A stretch of DNA of 64,000 nt from Comamonadaceae bacterium M7527 (GTDB lineage: Bacteria > Pseudomonadota > Gammaproteobacteria > Burkholderiales > Burkholderiaceae_C): positions 2,170,001 to 2,234,000 of the forward strand of contig CP087990.1 of assembly GCA_021044545.1 (NCBI GenBank), read 5' to 3'. Positions 53,849-62,631 of this stretch are shown here, in pieces (within the stretch, counting starts at the first letter, position 1; every line of letters starts with the position of its first letter). Made by a program: the position numbers and the translations under genes. Under the pieces are notes generated by a model. The model saw only the letters and a program-made list of their open reading frames with translations, ran no database searches and had not been told where the DNA came from.

Positions 53849-53877
53849 CCTGAGCCAACTACTGCTTCTTCTCAATC

Positions 53878-53904
53878 AACCGCCCAGTGAGGCGGTTTTT
53901 TTTT
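53878..53904 (+). terminator. Terminator or attenuator before DAHP synthase
   Basis: AACCGCC (53878-53884) pairs with GGCGGTT (53891-53897) around a 6-base loop and runs into nine T residues. It lies 57 bases before the DAHP synthase start and 161 bases after tldD, so it either ends tldD transcription or attenuates the aro gene. Confidence 0.8.
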
Positions 53905-53961
53905 GCATCACCCCCATTCATTCACCAACAGTCGTTAACAGTCACACACCAGGAGCTCACC

Positions 53962-55045
53962 ATGACCAGTCACAGCAAGCCGACCAGCCTCACAGACGAT
54001 GCGCGTATCAAAGACATCAACGTGTTGCCGCCACCTGAGCACCTGATTCGGTTTTTCCCCATTGCTGGTTCACCTGCCGAGACCCTGATTACGCAAACCC
54101 GCGGCCATATCCGCGACATGATTCAAGGCACGGATGACCGCGTGCTGGTGGTGATTGGCCCTTGTTCCATTCATGACCCAGCAGCAGCCATGGAATACGC
54201 CAAGCGCTTAAAGCCGTTGCGCGACAAATACGCCGATACCCTGGAAGTAGTGATGCGCGTGTACTTTGAGAAGCCACGCACCACGGTGGGCTGGAGGTTT
54301 GATCAACGACCCCTACATGGACGAGAGCTACCGTATTGACGAGGGTTTGCGCATGGCGCGCCAGCTGTTGATTGAAATCAACCGCTTGGGCTTGCCCGCA
54401 GGCAGTGAATTTCTGGATGTGATTTCACCGCAGTACATTGGCGACCTGATTGCGTGGGGCGCCATTGGTGCGCGCACCACCGAAAGCCAAGTCCACCGCG
54501 AGTTGGCGTCTGGTCTGTCTGCGCCGATTGGCTTTAAGAATGGCACAGACGGCAACATCAAAATTGCCACAGATGCCATACAAGCTGCAGCGCGTGGCCA
54601 CCACTTTTTGTCCGTGCATAAAACAGGTGAAGTGGCCATTGTGCAAACCAACGGCAACAAGGACTGCCATGTGATTTTGCGTGGCGGTAAAACGCCCAAC
54701 TACGACGCTGCCAGCGTACAAGCCGCTTGTGACGAGCTGGGCGCAGCCAAGCTGCCAGCCCGCCTGATGGTGGACTGCAGCCACGCCAACAGCTCCAAGC
54801 AGTTTGAGCGCCAGCTGGATGTGGCCAAAGACGTAGCGGCACAAATTGCCGCGGGCTCAACCCAGGTGTTTGGCGTGATGGTAGAGAGCCACCTGGTACA
54901 AGGCGCACAAAAATTTACGCCAGGCAAAGACGATGTAGCTGCTTTGGCCTACGGCCAAAGCATCACCGACGCATGTCTGGGCTGGGACGACTCTGAGGCC
55001 GTGCTGCAAGTACTCAGCAACGCTGTGAAACAGCGCAGAGGCTAA
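53962..55045 (+). CDS. 3-deoxy-7-phosphoheptulonate (DAHP) synthase, class I, frameshifted
   Basis: Condenses phosphoenolpyruvate and erythrose-4-phosphate, the first step of the shikimate pathway. Motifs: VLVVIGPCSIHDP, VMRVYFEKPRTTVGW, GLINDPYMDESYRI, GARTTESQVHRELASGL, GFKNGTDG, and VDCSHANSSKQF. The frame breaks at about 54294-54297: AAG GGT would read on correctly where TGGAGGTTT is present, meaning one A and one G are missing from two runs. About 361 residues when corrected. The feedback amino acid (Phe, Tyr or Trp form) cannot be assigned. Start 53962 follows AGGAGCT. Confidence 0.88.
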
Positions 55046-56853
55046 GTCGGCGTTACCGCGCTGGGGCTGCTGTGTTCAGCGTCCCAGCTATGCAGTTCAG
55101 CCAAAAAGCCACTGCGTTGCAGCAGCGACAGCGGCTGAGCCTGCAACTGGTGCATGTGCAGCGTGCAGCCATGTTTGTGCAGGGTATGGGCTATCTCTTT
55201 AAGGCCATCCAGGCCAGTGGTGTCAAGCGCAATGAGGCGCTGCGCATGCAAGTGCACCGCGCAACCGCTGGGTGCATTGCGCGCCAACTCGCCCAGGGTG
55301 TCCAGTTTGCCAACGGCGCCAAAAAACAAACTGCCGTAGGTGACCACGTCCACACGCGACGGCGTGGTCTGCTCAATACGCACCTGAAAAATATCGCTTT
55401 GGCGTTTGATGAACAGCACAAACGCCATGGCCAAGCCCAGTTGCACGGCCAGTGTCAAGTCAAACACCACTGTTACAAAAAAAGTGGACAACAGCATCAG
55501 CCGGTAATGGCCGCTGAAGTGCTTGAGCTTGGCAAACTCACGCCATTCGCCCATGTTCCAGGCCACAAACAACAAAATACCGGCCAGCACTGCCAGCGGT
55601 ATGTGTACCGCTAGCGGTGCTGCTAACAGCACAATGGCGCATAGTGTGAGTGCATGCACCATGCCTGAGACTGGCGATGTTGCACCCGCCCTGATGTTGG
55701 TCACCGTGCGGGCAATCGTGCCAGTCACAGGCATGCCACCAAAAAACGGCACGCTGAAGTTGGCCACGCCTTGCGCCATCAGCTCTTGGTTGGGGTTGTG
55801 TTTGGGCAGCTCTATCAGCTGGTCTGCCACGCGTGCGCACAGCAATGACTCTACGGCCCCCAACATGGCGATGGTGATGGTGGGCAACACCAACTGTTTG
55901 ACGCTGGCCCATGAGAAGTCTGGCAGTGCAAACGCTGGTAGGCCGCTTGGAATGCGGCCAAAGCGTTGGCCTATGGTTTCAACCGGTAGTTGCAGCACAT
56001 AGGCCAGTGCCGACAAACTCACCAACGCAACAATGGGCCCTGGCAGGCGTGCGGTCACGTTCAAGGCGCGCGACGCACCGGGTAAGTGTTGCAAGTTTTG
56101 CAAGGCGCTAAGCGGTGTGTTTTTCAGCTGCTGCCAGATCCGGCTCCAGGCAAACAAACCAACCACGCAAGCGCTGGTCAGTGCAAACGCATAGGGGTTA
56201 AAGCTGTGCAGGTGCGTGACCAGCACTTGCATTTGCGAAAAAAAGTCAGCGGGCATGTTGGGTACATCAAGGCCCAGCCAGTCTCGCAGTTGCGACACGG
56301 CAATGAGTACCGCAATGCCATTGGTAAAGCCAATCACCACGCTAACAGGCACATAGCGCACAAGACTGCCCAGCTTGAGCCAGCCCATGACAAACAGCAA
56401 CAGGCCTGCGCAGGAGGTGCTGACCAACAAGCTGCCCACGCCATGCTGTTGGACAATGCCGTAGACGATCACGATAAACGCACCCGCAGGCCCGCCTATT
56501 TGCACGGACGAGCCCCCCAGTGCGGCGACCAGAAATCCCCCAATGATGGCAGTCCACAAGCCCGCTTCTGGGCTTAGTCCGCTGGCGATTGCAAACGCCA
56601 TGGCCAGCGGCAGCGCCACAATGCCTACGGTGATACCAGAGCCAATATCCTTTAGCGCGTTGGCTCGGCCGTAGTGTTTAAGATGCCATAGCACGCGCGG
56701 TGAAAACTGCAAACGCGGTATGTGCCAGTGTGACCCGGCGCGCGTCTGGTCTGAGCCGTTGTCTGGGGCCGGGGCTTTGGTGGCAGTCATTGCACCAGAT
56801 GCCGGTGTTATGGCGTCACTGGATTGGTTGGTTGAGGGGCTGGGCGTTGTCAT
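55042..56853 (-). CDS. SulP-family anion transporter with STAS domain
   Basis: 603 residues. A disordered N-terminus (about 1-45), then 10-14 membrane helices with GIVALPLAMAFAIASGLSPE and GGPAGAFIVIVYGIV typical of SulP/SLC26, and a cytoplasmic STAS domain (about 480-590, VVTYGSLFFGAVGKLDTL and IALDTTGLDGLKEI). Members carry sulfate, bicarbonate or dicarboxylates, usually with sodium or protons; the ion here is unknown. The stop overlaps the DAHP synthase stop by 4 bases in convergent orientation. Confidence 0.9.
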   Translation of the reverse strand: MTTPSPSTNQSSDAITPASGAMTATKAPAPDNGSDQTRAGSHWHIPRLQFSPRVLWHLKHYGRANALKDIGSGITVGIVALPLAMAFAIASGLSPEAGLWTAIIGGFLVAALGGSSVQIGGPAGAFIVIVYGIVQQHGVGSLLVSTSCAGLLLFVMGWLKLGSLVRYVPVSVVIGFTNGIAVLIAVSQLRDWLGLDVPNMPADFFSQMQVLVTHLHSFNPYAFALTSACVVGLFAWSRIWQQLKNTPLSALQNLQHLPGASRALNVTARLPGPIVALVSLSALAYVLQLPVETIGQRFGRIPSGLPAFALPDFSWASVKQLVLPTITIAMLGAVESLLCARVADQLIELPKHNPNQELMAQGVANFSVPFFGGMPVTGTIARTVTNIRAGATSPVSGMVHALTLCAIVLLAAPLAVHIPLAVLAGILLFVAWNMGEWREFAKLKHFSGHYRLMLLSTFFVTVVFDLTLAVQLGLAMAFVLFIKRQSDIFQVRIEQTTPSRVDVVTYGSLFFGAVGKLDTLGELARNAPSGCAVHLHAQRLIALDTTGLDGLKEIAHTLHKHGCTLHMHQLQAQPLSLLQRSGFLAELHSWDAEHSSPSAVTPT

Positions 56854-56890
56854 TTTGAAACATATTACGCCCGCCGACTTACAAGGTGGA

Positions 56891-58945
56891 TCAGCGCACG
56901 CGCATACCGGGTTGTGCGCCGGGCCAGGCCTTCATGATGTAAATGCCTGGGTGGGCTTTTTCATCGGCGTGACTGCCAGCCAAGACCATGCCCTCGCTCA
57001 CACCAAACTTCATTTTGCGTGGTGCCAGGTTGGCCACCATCAGGGTGTATTGACCAATGAGGTCTTCAGGCTTGTAAGCGCTGGCAATGCCCGAGAAGAC
57101 GTTGCGTGTTTGCGCCTCGCCCACGTCCAGCGTCAAGCGCAGCAGCTTGGTTGAACCCTCAACCGCTTCGCAGTTTTGTATGAGGGCCACACGCAAGTCG
57201 ACTTTGGCAAAGTCGTCAATGCTGATGGTCTGGGCAATGTCTTCGCCACCGGGCGCAGGTGCGGCCTCTGCCACTGGCTCAGGGGCCTCAAACAATGCGT
57301 CCAGTTGCTTCACGTCCACGCGCTGCATCAGGTGCTGGTAGGTGCCAATGGCATGGCCGGCAGGCATGAGCGTGTTTAAGTCAGCGAAGTTCATGGGTTT
57401 GATGCGCAAGAACGCTTCGACTTGTGCTGCCAATGCGGGCAGTACCGGTTTCAGCGCCAGGGTAAGCAAACGGAAGGCCTGAATGCACGTGCTGCACACA
57501 TCTTGCAGGCGTGCGTCAGCGCCGTCCTGCTTGGCCAGCTCCCACGGCTTGTTGGCGTCAACATAGGCGTTGACGTTGTCGGTCAGCGCCATGATGTCGC
57601 GCAGTGCACGGGCGTAGTCGCGCTCTTCGTAGCGGGTGCTGACAGGCTTTAGCGCGGTTTGCATGGCGGCCAACAAGGCTGCGCCATCAGCGCTTGAGGC
57701 GCTGAGTTTGCCCTCAAAGCGCTTGGTCAAAAAGCCTGCGCTGCGGCTGGCAATGTTGATGTACTTGCCCACAAGGTCGCTGTTCACGCGTGCCATGAAG
57801 TCGTCTGGATTGAAGTCCACGTCTTCGTTGCGACCATTGAGCTTGGCTGCAATGTAGTAGCGCAGCCACTGTGGGTTCATGTCCAGGTTCAGGTACTTCA
57901 ATGGGTCGAGGCCAGTGCCGCGGCTTTTGCTCATCTTCTCACCGCTGACTGTCAGGAAGCCATGCACAAACACGGCGTTGGGTGTTTTGCGCCCGCTGAA
58001 GTGCAGCATGGCGGGCCAAAACAGCGTGTGGAAGTAGGTGATGTCTTTACCGATAAAGTGGTATTGCTCTGTGGCTGGGTCGGCCATGAAGGCGTCAAAG
58101 TCGCCGCCGGTTTTGCCAAAGTGGTTTTTTAGTGAAGCCAGGTAACCAATGGGCGCGTCCAGCCACACGTAAAAGTACTTGCCTGGCGCATCTGGAATTT
58201 CAATGCCGAAGTATGGCGCGTCGCGGCTGATGTCCCAGTCGCTGAGGCCGCCGTTGCCCTCTTCGTCCACGGCAAACCATTCTTTGATTTTGTTGAGCAC
58301 CTCGGGTTGCAGACGGCCTTCTTCAGCGGTCCACTGTTTTAAAAACTCAATGGCGCGAGGGTCGGACAGCTTGAAGAAGTAGTGCTCTGACGACTTCATG
58401 ACGGGTGTTGCACCTGATAGGGCTGAGTAAGGGTTTTGTACCTCTGTGGGCGCGTACACAGCGCCGCACACCTCGCAACTGTCGCCGTATTGGTCTTTGG
58501 CGCCGCACTTGGGGCAGTCGCCCTTGATGAAGCGGTCTGGCAAGAACATGTTTTTCTCGGGGTCGAAAAACTGCTCAATGGTTTTGGTGGCAATAAAGCC
58601 GGCGTCGCGCAAGTCGCGGTAAATGGTTTGGGCCAGTTCGTGGTTTTCGGGGCCGTCTGTGTTGTGCCAGTTGTCAAAGCCAATATGAAACCCGTCAAGG
58701 TAGGGCTTGCGACCCGAGGCGATGTCGGCTACAAACTGCTGCGGCGTTTTGCCTGCCTTTTCTGCAGCGATCATGATGGGCGCGCCGTGGGCGTCGTCTG
58801 CACAGACGAAATGCACCTCATTGCCTTGCATACGCTGAAAACGCACCCAGATGTCAGCCTGTATGTACTCCATGATGTGGCCAATATGGAAGTTGCCATT
58901 GGCATAGGGCAGGGCGGTGGTAACAAACAGGCGGCGCGTGGACAT
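56891..58945 (-). CDS. metG: Methionyl-tRNA synthetase
   Basis: Class I synthetase of 684 residues. HIGH-type motif YANGNFHIGHIMEY, zinc-binding loop CPKCGAKDQYGDSCEVCGAVY-like (positions 58457-58520), KMSKS as GEKMSKSRGTG, and a C-terminal tRNA-binding (EMAP-like) domain from about residue 575 (VDLRVALIQNCEAVEGS) that supports dimerisation. Divergent from apbC, which begins about 230 bases away. Confidence 0.95.
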   Translation of the reverse strand: MSTRRLFVTTALPYANGNFHIGHIMEYIQADIWVRFQRMQGNEVHFVCADDAHGAPIMIAAEKAGKTPQQFVADIASGRKPYLDGFHIGFDNWHNTDGPENHELAQTIYRDLRDAGFIATKTIEQFFDPEKNMFLPDRFIKGDCPKCGAKDQYGDSCEVCGAVYAPTEVQNPYSALSGATPVMKSSEHYFFKLSDPRAIEFLKQWTAEEGRLQPEVLNKIKEWFAVDEEGNGGLSDWDISRDAPYFGIEIPDAPGKYFYVWLDAPIGYLASLKNHFGKTGGDFDAFMADPATEQYHFIGKDITYFHTLFWPAMLHFSGRKTPNAVFVHGFLTVSGEKMSKSRGTGLDPLKYLNLDMNPQWLRYYIAAKLNGRNEDVDFNPDDFMARVNSDLVGKYINIASRSAGFLTKRFEGKLSASSADGAALLAAMQTALKPVSTRYEERDYARALRDIMALTDNVNAYVDANKPWELAKQDGADARLQDVCSTCIQAFRLLTLALKPVLPALAAQVEAFLRIKPMNFADLNTLMPAGHAIGTYQHLMQRVDVKQLDALFEAPEPVAEAAPAPGGEDIAQTISIDDFAKVDLRVALIQNCEAVEGSTKLLRLTLDVGEAQTRNVFSGIASAYKPEDLIGQYTLMVANLAPRKMKFGVSEGMVLAGSHADEKAHPGIYIMKAWPGAQPGMRVR

Positions 58946-59175
58946 AAAGAACTTCTTTGCAAATGAGGCAGGCGGCTCCGAACAGAGCCCAACCCGCTAT
59001 TTTAGAAGATGGCATGCAGGCCTTGTTTTTCCATGCTGCTCACACCAGACTTGATTTGCTGCGCATGTTGGCGCGCCACGCACGATTGCAGTGCCTAAAG
59101 CCCGTGCTGAATCGGGTTGGGCTTGCAATAGCCATGCGCAAGAGCAAGTCAAACGCCAAGCCTGATAATCGGGCC

Positions 59176-60267
59176 ATGACTTTTTCTATAGAGGCGGCCA
59201 ACGCGGCCCTGAACGCGTTAACAGACGACCATACCGGCCAGACACTGGGGCAGGCCAAAGCCATTAAAAACCTGCGCCTGGACGGCCAAATGGTATTGCT
59301 GGACCTGGTGCTGGGCTACCCGGCGGCCAGCACCCACGCACTGTGGGTGGAGCGCATCAAGGCGGCTATTGCAACCTTGGACGATAGTGCACAGGTGCAG
59401 GTCAACGTCACAACCGATATTGCTGCGCACACCGTGCAAGGCGGCACGCAGCGTATTGAGGGCGTAAAAAACATCATTGCAGTGGCCTCTGGCAAGGGTG
59501 GTGTGGGCAAGTCCACCACCGCGGTGAACCTGGCATTGGCCCTGAGCGCCGAGGGCGCACGCGTGGGCATTCTGGATGCCGACATCTACGGACCCAGCGT
59601 GCCTACCATGATGGGCCTGGTTGGCAAGCCCGAGGTTGTGGACGGCAAGTTCATGAAACCCATGGTGAACCATGGTTTGCAAGTGATTTCAATGGGCTTT
59701 TTGGTGCGCCCGGACGATGCGGTTATTTGGCGCGGCCCCATGGCCACGCAAGCCCTGGACCAGCTGCTGCGCCAAACCAGGTGGGACAACTTGGACTACC
59801 TCGTTATTGACATGCCACCGGGCACGGGTGACATTCAGTTGTCGTTAAGCCAGCGCGTGCCGTTGACTGGCGCTGTGGTGGTGACCACGCCGCAAGATAT
59901 TGCGCTGATAGACGCACGAAAAGGCATACGCATGTTTGAAAAGGTCAGCGTGCCTATCCTGGGTTTGGTTGAAAACATGGCGGTATTTTGCTGCCCCAAT
60001 TGCGGCCATATGGAGCACATTTTTGGCGAAGACGGCGGCCAGGCCATGGCCTCTGAAATGGGCCTGAATTACCTGGGTGCATTACCGCTGAACCGTGGCA
60101 TTCGTGAGCAGGCTGATGCGGGCACGCCTACTGTAGCGCTGGACGTCAACAGTGAACTGTCGTACTTATACCGTGGTGTTGCCTTGAAGGTGGCCGCGCA
60201 AGTCGCCAACAAGGCGCGTGACTACAGTGGCAAATTCCCCAGCATCAAAGTGTCCAGCGCCACCTAA
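59176..60267 (+). CDS. apbC: Iron-sulfur cluster carrier ATPase ApbC/Mrp
   Basis: P-loop scaffold that delivers Fe-S clusters. An N-terminal DUF59-like domain (about residues 1-85), a deviant Walker A VASGKGGVGKSTTAVNLAL, GILDADIYGPSVPTMMG, DMPPGTGDIQLSLSQ and the cluster-binding CxxC in VFCCPNCGHMEHIFG. 363 residues from 59176 (MTFSIEAANAAL), which gives the family N-terminus; ATG 59134 and earlier codons are in frame and possible. Confidence 0.92.
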   Translation: MTFSIEAANAALNALTDDHTGQTLGQAKAIKNLRLDGQMVLLDLVLGYPAASTHALWVERIKAAIATLDDSAQVQVNVTTDIAAHTVQGGTQRIEGVKNIIAVASGKGGVGKSTTAVNLALALSAEGARVGILDADIYGPSVPTMMGLVGKPEVVDGKFMKPMVNHGLQVISMGFLVRPDDAVIWRGPMATQALDQLLRQTRWDNLDYLVIDMPPGTGDIQLSLSQRVPLTGAVVVTTPQDIALIDARKGIRMFEKVSVPILGLVENMAVFCCPNCGHMEHIFGEDGGQAMASEMGLNYLGALPLNRGIREQADAGTPTVALDVNSELSYLYRGVALKVAAQVANKARDYSGKFPSIKVSSAT

Positions 60268-60396
60268 CACCACACCGGCAAGCGTTTGGTCTATCCAAGC
60301 GCTTATTCAACGCGCCCAATGGCGTTGGTGCGTGATGGCCTGCCCTGAAGGCATTAAAGCCCTTCACGGCGCCGCCTGGGCGCCAAGTCAGGTCTT

Positions 60397-60708
60397 CTAG
60401 TCGAGTAAGCCCAAGTCAAAGTGGGCTTGCATCAGCGCGTACAGATCAGCGTCCAGGTCCAGTGCTATCGCCAGTTCGAAGCGGGCGTTGCGCACAAGGC
60501 GCTGGTCATCGACCGACCAGCGCGCCAGGCCTTCTCCGGCCTGGTCAGGTGGGCCGCCATGTGTGTGCAGCCATGCCAACAAGGCCTCGGCATCCGTCAC
60601 AACGCAGTGTTGGTGGGCCAGCTCAACGCTGGCGGCTATGTCCAAAGCCACGCGCTCGCCGTCGTTTGGGGAGTGGCCAAGGTCTAGCCAGTTAAGACTG
60701 CGGCGCAT
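60397..60708 (-). CDS. Hypothetical protein, 103 residues
   Basis: A small acidic soluble protein (LDLGHSPNDGERVALDIAAS, VDDQRLVRNARFELAIALDL). No signal peptide, membrane helix or motif is recognised. It lies 41 bases downstream of purH on the same strand, so it may be cotranscribed. Codon use looks like that of its neighbours, but competing frames on the + strand cover the same bases. Probably real; function unknown. Confidence 0.55.
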   Translation of the reverse strand: MRRSLNWLDLGHSPNDGERVALDIAASVELAHQHCVVTDAEALLAWLHTHGGPPDQAGEGLARWSVDDQRLVRNARFELAIALDLDADLYALMQAHFDLGLLD

Positions 60709-60749
60709 GCTGTGGTTCAGGGGGCTTAGGGATTTAGGGGCTTAGTGCC
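60709..60749. repeat. Imperfect CTTAG/TTTAG repeats
   Basis: Short GGGGCTTAG-like units (GGGGCTTAG, GGATTTAG, GGGGCTTAG, TGCCTTAG) fill the spacer after purH. A simple degenerate repeat; no function proposed. Confidence 0.5.
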
Positions 60750-62321
60750 TTAGTGCCTGAAGTGGCGCACACCTGTAAACACCATGGCAATGCCACGCTC
60801 GTTGGCGGCGTCTATCACCTCTTGGTCGCGCATGGAGCCACCTGGTTGAATCACGGCAACGGCACCGGCGTCTACCACCACGTCCAGTCCATCCCGGAAT
60901 GGGAAGAACGCGTCGCTGGCCACTACCGTGCCGCCAAGGCTTAGCCTGGCGTGTTCGGCCTTGATGCTGGCAATGCGGGCTGAGTCTAGGCGGCTCATCT
61001 GGCCTGCACCGACGCCCATGGTCATGCCGTCTTTGCAAAACACAATGGCGTTGGACTTTACAAACTTGGCCACCGTCCACGCAAACATCAAGTCCTGCAT
61101 TTGCGCTGCGGTAGGTGCCAGTTTGGTCACCACGGTGCAGTCGTCAATTGTGAGCTGGTGGTTGTCTGCTGTTTGCATCAACAAGCCAGAGCCCACGCGT
61201 TTGACGTCCATGGCGTTTTGGCCTTTGTCCCAGGCGGATGCGCCACCCGGTGGCAATGCAATGTGCAACACGCGTACATTGGCTTTGGCTTTGAACTCAA
61301 GCGCGCCGGCGGTGTATTCGGGTGCCATCAACACTTCAACAAATTGCGTGCTGATGGCCTTTGCAGCGGCTTCATCCACCACGCGGTTGAGCGCAATAAT
61401 GCCGCCAAAAGCCGATGTCGGATCGGTCTGAAAGGCCTTTTGGTAAGCGCTTAAGGCGTCAGTTGCCACGGCCACGCCGCATGGGTTGGCGTGTTTCACG
61501 ATTACGCAGGCGGCTTGCTCAAAGCTTTTGACGCATTCCCATGCGGCATCGGCGTCAGCAATGTTGTTGTACGACAGCTCTTTACCTTGCAGCTGTTTGG
61601 CTGTCACCAATGAGCCGGGTGCGGGGTGCAAGTCTCGGTAAAACGCAGCACTTTGGTGTGGGTTTTCGCCGTAGCGCAAGTCTTGCAGCTTGACGAAACG
61701 CCCATTGGACTGCGCAGCAAACTGGGCGCGCGACTGGTCAGCCAAGTTGAAAGACGACAGGTAGTCGCTGATGGCCGCGTCGTAGTTGCTGATGCGGTTA
61801 AAAGCCGCAACCGACAGCGCAAACTTGGTCTCTGTGCTGACTGCGCCAGTGGTTTCCAGCTCGGAAATGACTTGTGCGTATTGGCTGGCGTCTGTGAGGA
61901 CGGCTACGTCTTTCCAATTTTTGGCAGCGCTGCGCACCATGGCGGGTCCGCCAATGTCTATATTTTCAATGGCGTCTTCAAGCGTGCAGCCTGGCTTGGC
62001 CACAGTGGCTTCAAAGGGGTACAGGTTGACCACCAGCAGGTCTATGGTGTTGATGCCGTGGGCTTGCAGCGCAGCCATGTGCTCTGGCAAGTCACGCCTG
62101 GCCAGCAAGCCGCCGTGCACTTTGGGGTGTAGCGTCTTGACGCGACCGTCCAGCATTTCTGGAAACCCTGTCATATCGGCCACTTCCGTGACGTGCAGGC
62201 CAGCGTCGGCCAGCAGCTTGGCCGTGCCACCAGTGGAGAGCAAGCCAATATTGAGTGCGGCCAATGAGCGTGCAAGTTCAACAATGCCGGTTTTGTCTGA
62301 GACGGAGATAAGTGCGTTCAT
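60750..62321 (-). CDS. purH: Bifunctional AICAR formyltransferase/IMP cyclohydrolase
   Basis: Carries out the last two steps of IMP synthesis. N-terminal IMP cyclohydrolase (ALISVSDKTGIVELAR, TVKTLHPKVHGGLLARRD-type block) and C-terminal transformylase with KHANPCGVAVA and GMTMGVGAGQMSRLDS. 523 residues. fis lies 76 bases upstream on the same strand. Confidence 0.96.
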   Translation of the reverse strand: MNALISVSDKTGIVELARSLAALNIGLLSTGGTAKLLADAGLHVTEVADMTGFPEMLDGRVKTLHPKVHGGLLARRDLPEHMAALQAHGINTIDLLVVNLYPFEATVAKPGCTLEDAIENIDIGGPAMVRSAAKNWKDVAVLTDASQYAQVISELETTGAVSTETKFALSVAAFNRISNYDAAISDYLSSFNLADQSRAQFAAQSNGRFVKLQDLRYGENPHQSAAFYRDLHPAPGSLVTAKQLQGKELSYNNIADADAAWECVKSFEQAACVIVKHANPCGVAVATDALSAYQKAFQTDPTSAFGGIIALNRVVDEAAAKAISTQFVEVLMAPEYTAGALEFKAKANVRVLHIALPPGGASAWDKGQNAMDVKRVGSGLLMQTADNHQLTIDDCTVVTKLAPTAAQMQDLMFAWTVAKFVKSNAIVFCKDGMTMGVGAGQMSRLDSARIASIKAEHARLSLGGTVVASDAFFPFRDGLDVVVDAGAVAVIQPGGSMRDQEVIDAANERGIAMVFTGVRHFRH

Positions 62322-62347
62322 CTGATGATTAGGTAAAGTGAAAAAAT

Positions 62348-62368
62348 GGGAATGGGAATGGGAAAGGG
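62348..62368 (+). other. G-quadruplex-type motif in the fis-purH spacer
   Basis: Four GGG runs (62348, 62354, 62360, 62366) separated by 3-base AAT/AAA loops form a canonical G3N3 four-repeat motif on the + strand, which is the template strand for purH and fis. The fis-purH transcript would carry the C-rich complement. Confidence 0.6.
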
Positions 62369-62397
62369 AAAGTGCAGCGTACTGAGTGGCCGTTGGC

Positions 62398-62631
62398 TTA
62401 AATCAGCTTGTGGGCCAACAATTTTTTGCGCAGTGTGTTGCGGTTAAGACCCAGCCACTGCGCCGCCAGGGACTGGTTGTGGTTGGCGCGTGCCATCACG
62501 TCCTCCAGCAAAGGCTTTTCGACCACATGCATCACCATGTCGTAAATGCCGTGTGGCTCGTTGTCGCCCAGGTCGTCAAAGTAGGCTTGCATGCTGTGAC
62601 GCACGTCTTTTTCTATGTCTGCTCGGCTCAT
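62398..62631 (-). CDS. fis: DNA-binding protein Fis
   Basis: Nucleoid protein of 77 residues. The C-terminal helix-turn-helix is ANHNQSLAAQWLGLNRNTLR, with the N-terminal dimerisation helices before it. Start 62631 (MSRADIEKDV) overlaps the dusB stop by 4 bases; the dusB-fis pairing is the same as in enterobacteria. A start at 62673 is in frame but lies inside dusB. Confidence 0.93.
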   Translation of the reverse strand: MSRADIEKDVRHSMQAYFDDLGDNEPHGIYDMVMHVVEKPLLEDVMARANHNQSLAAQWLGLNRNTLRKKLLAHKLI

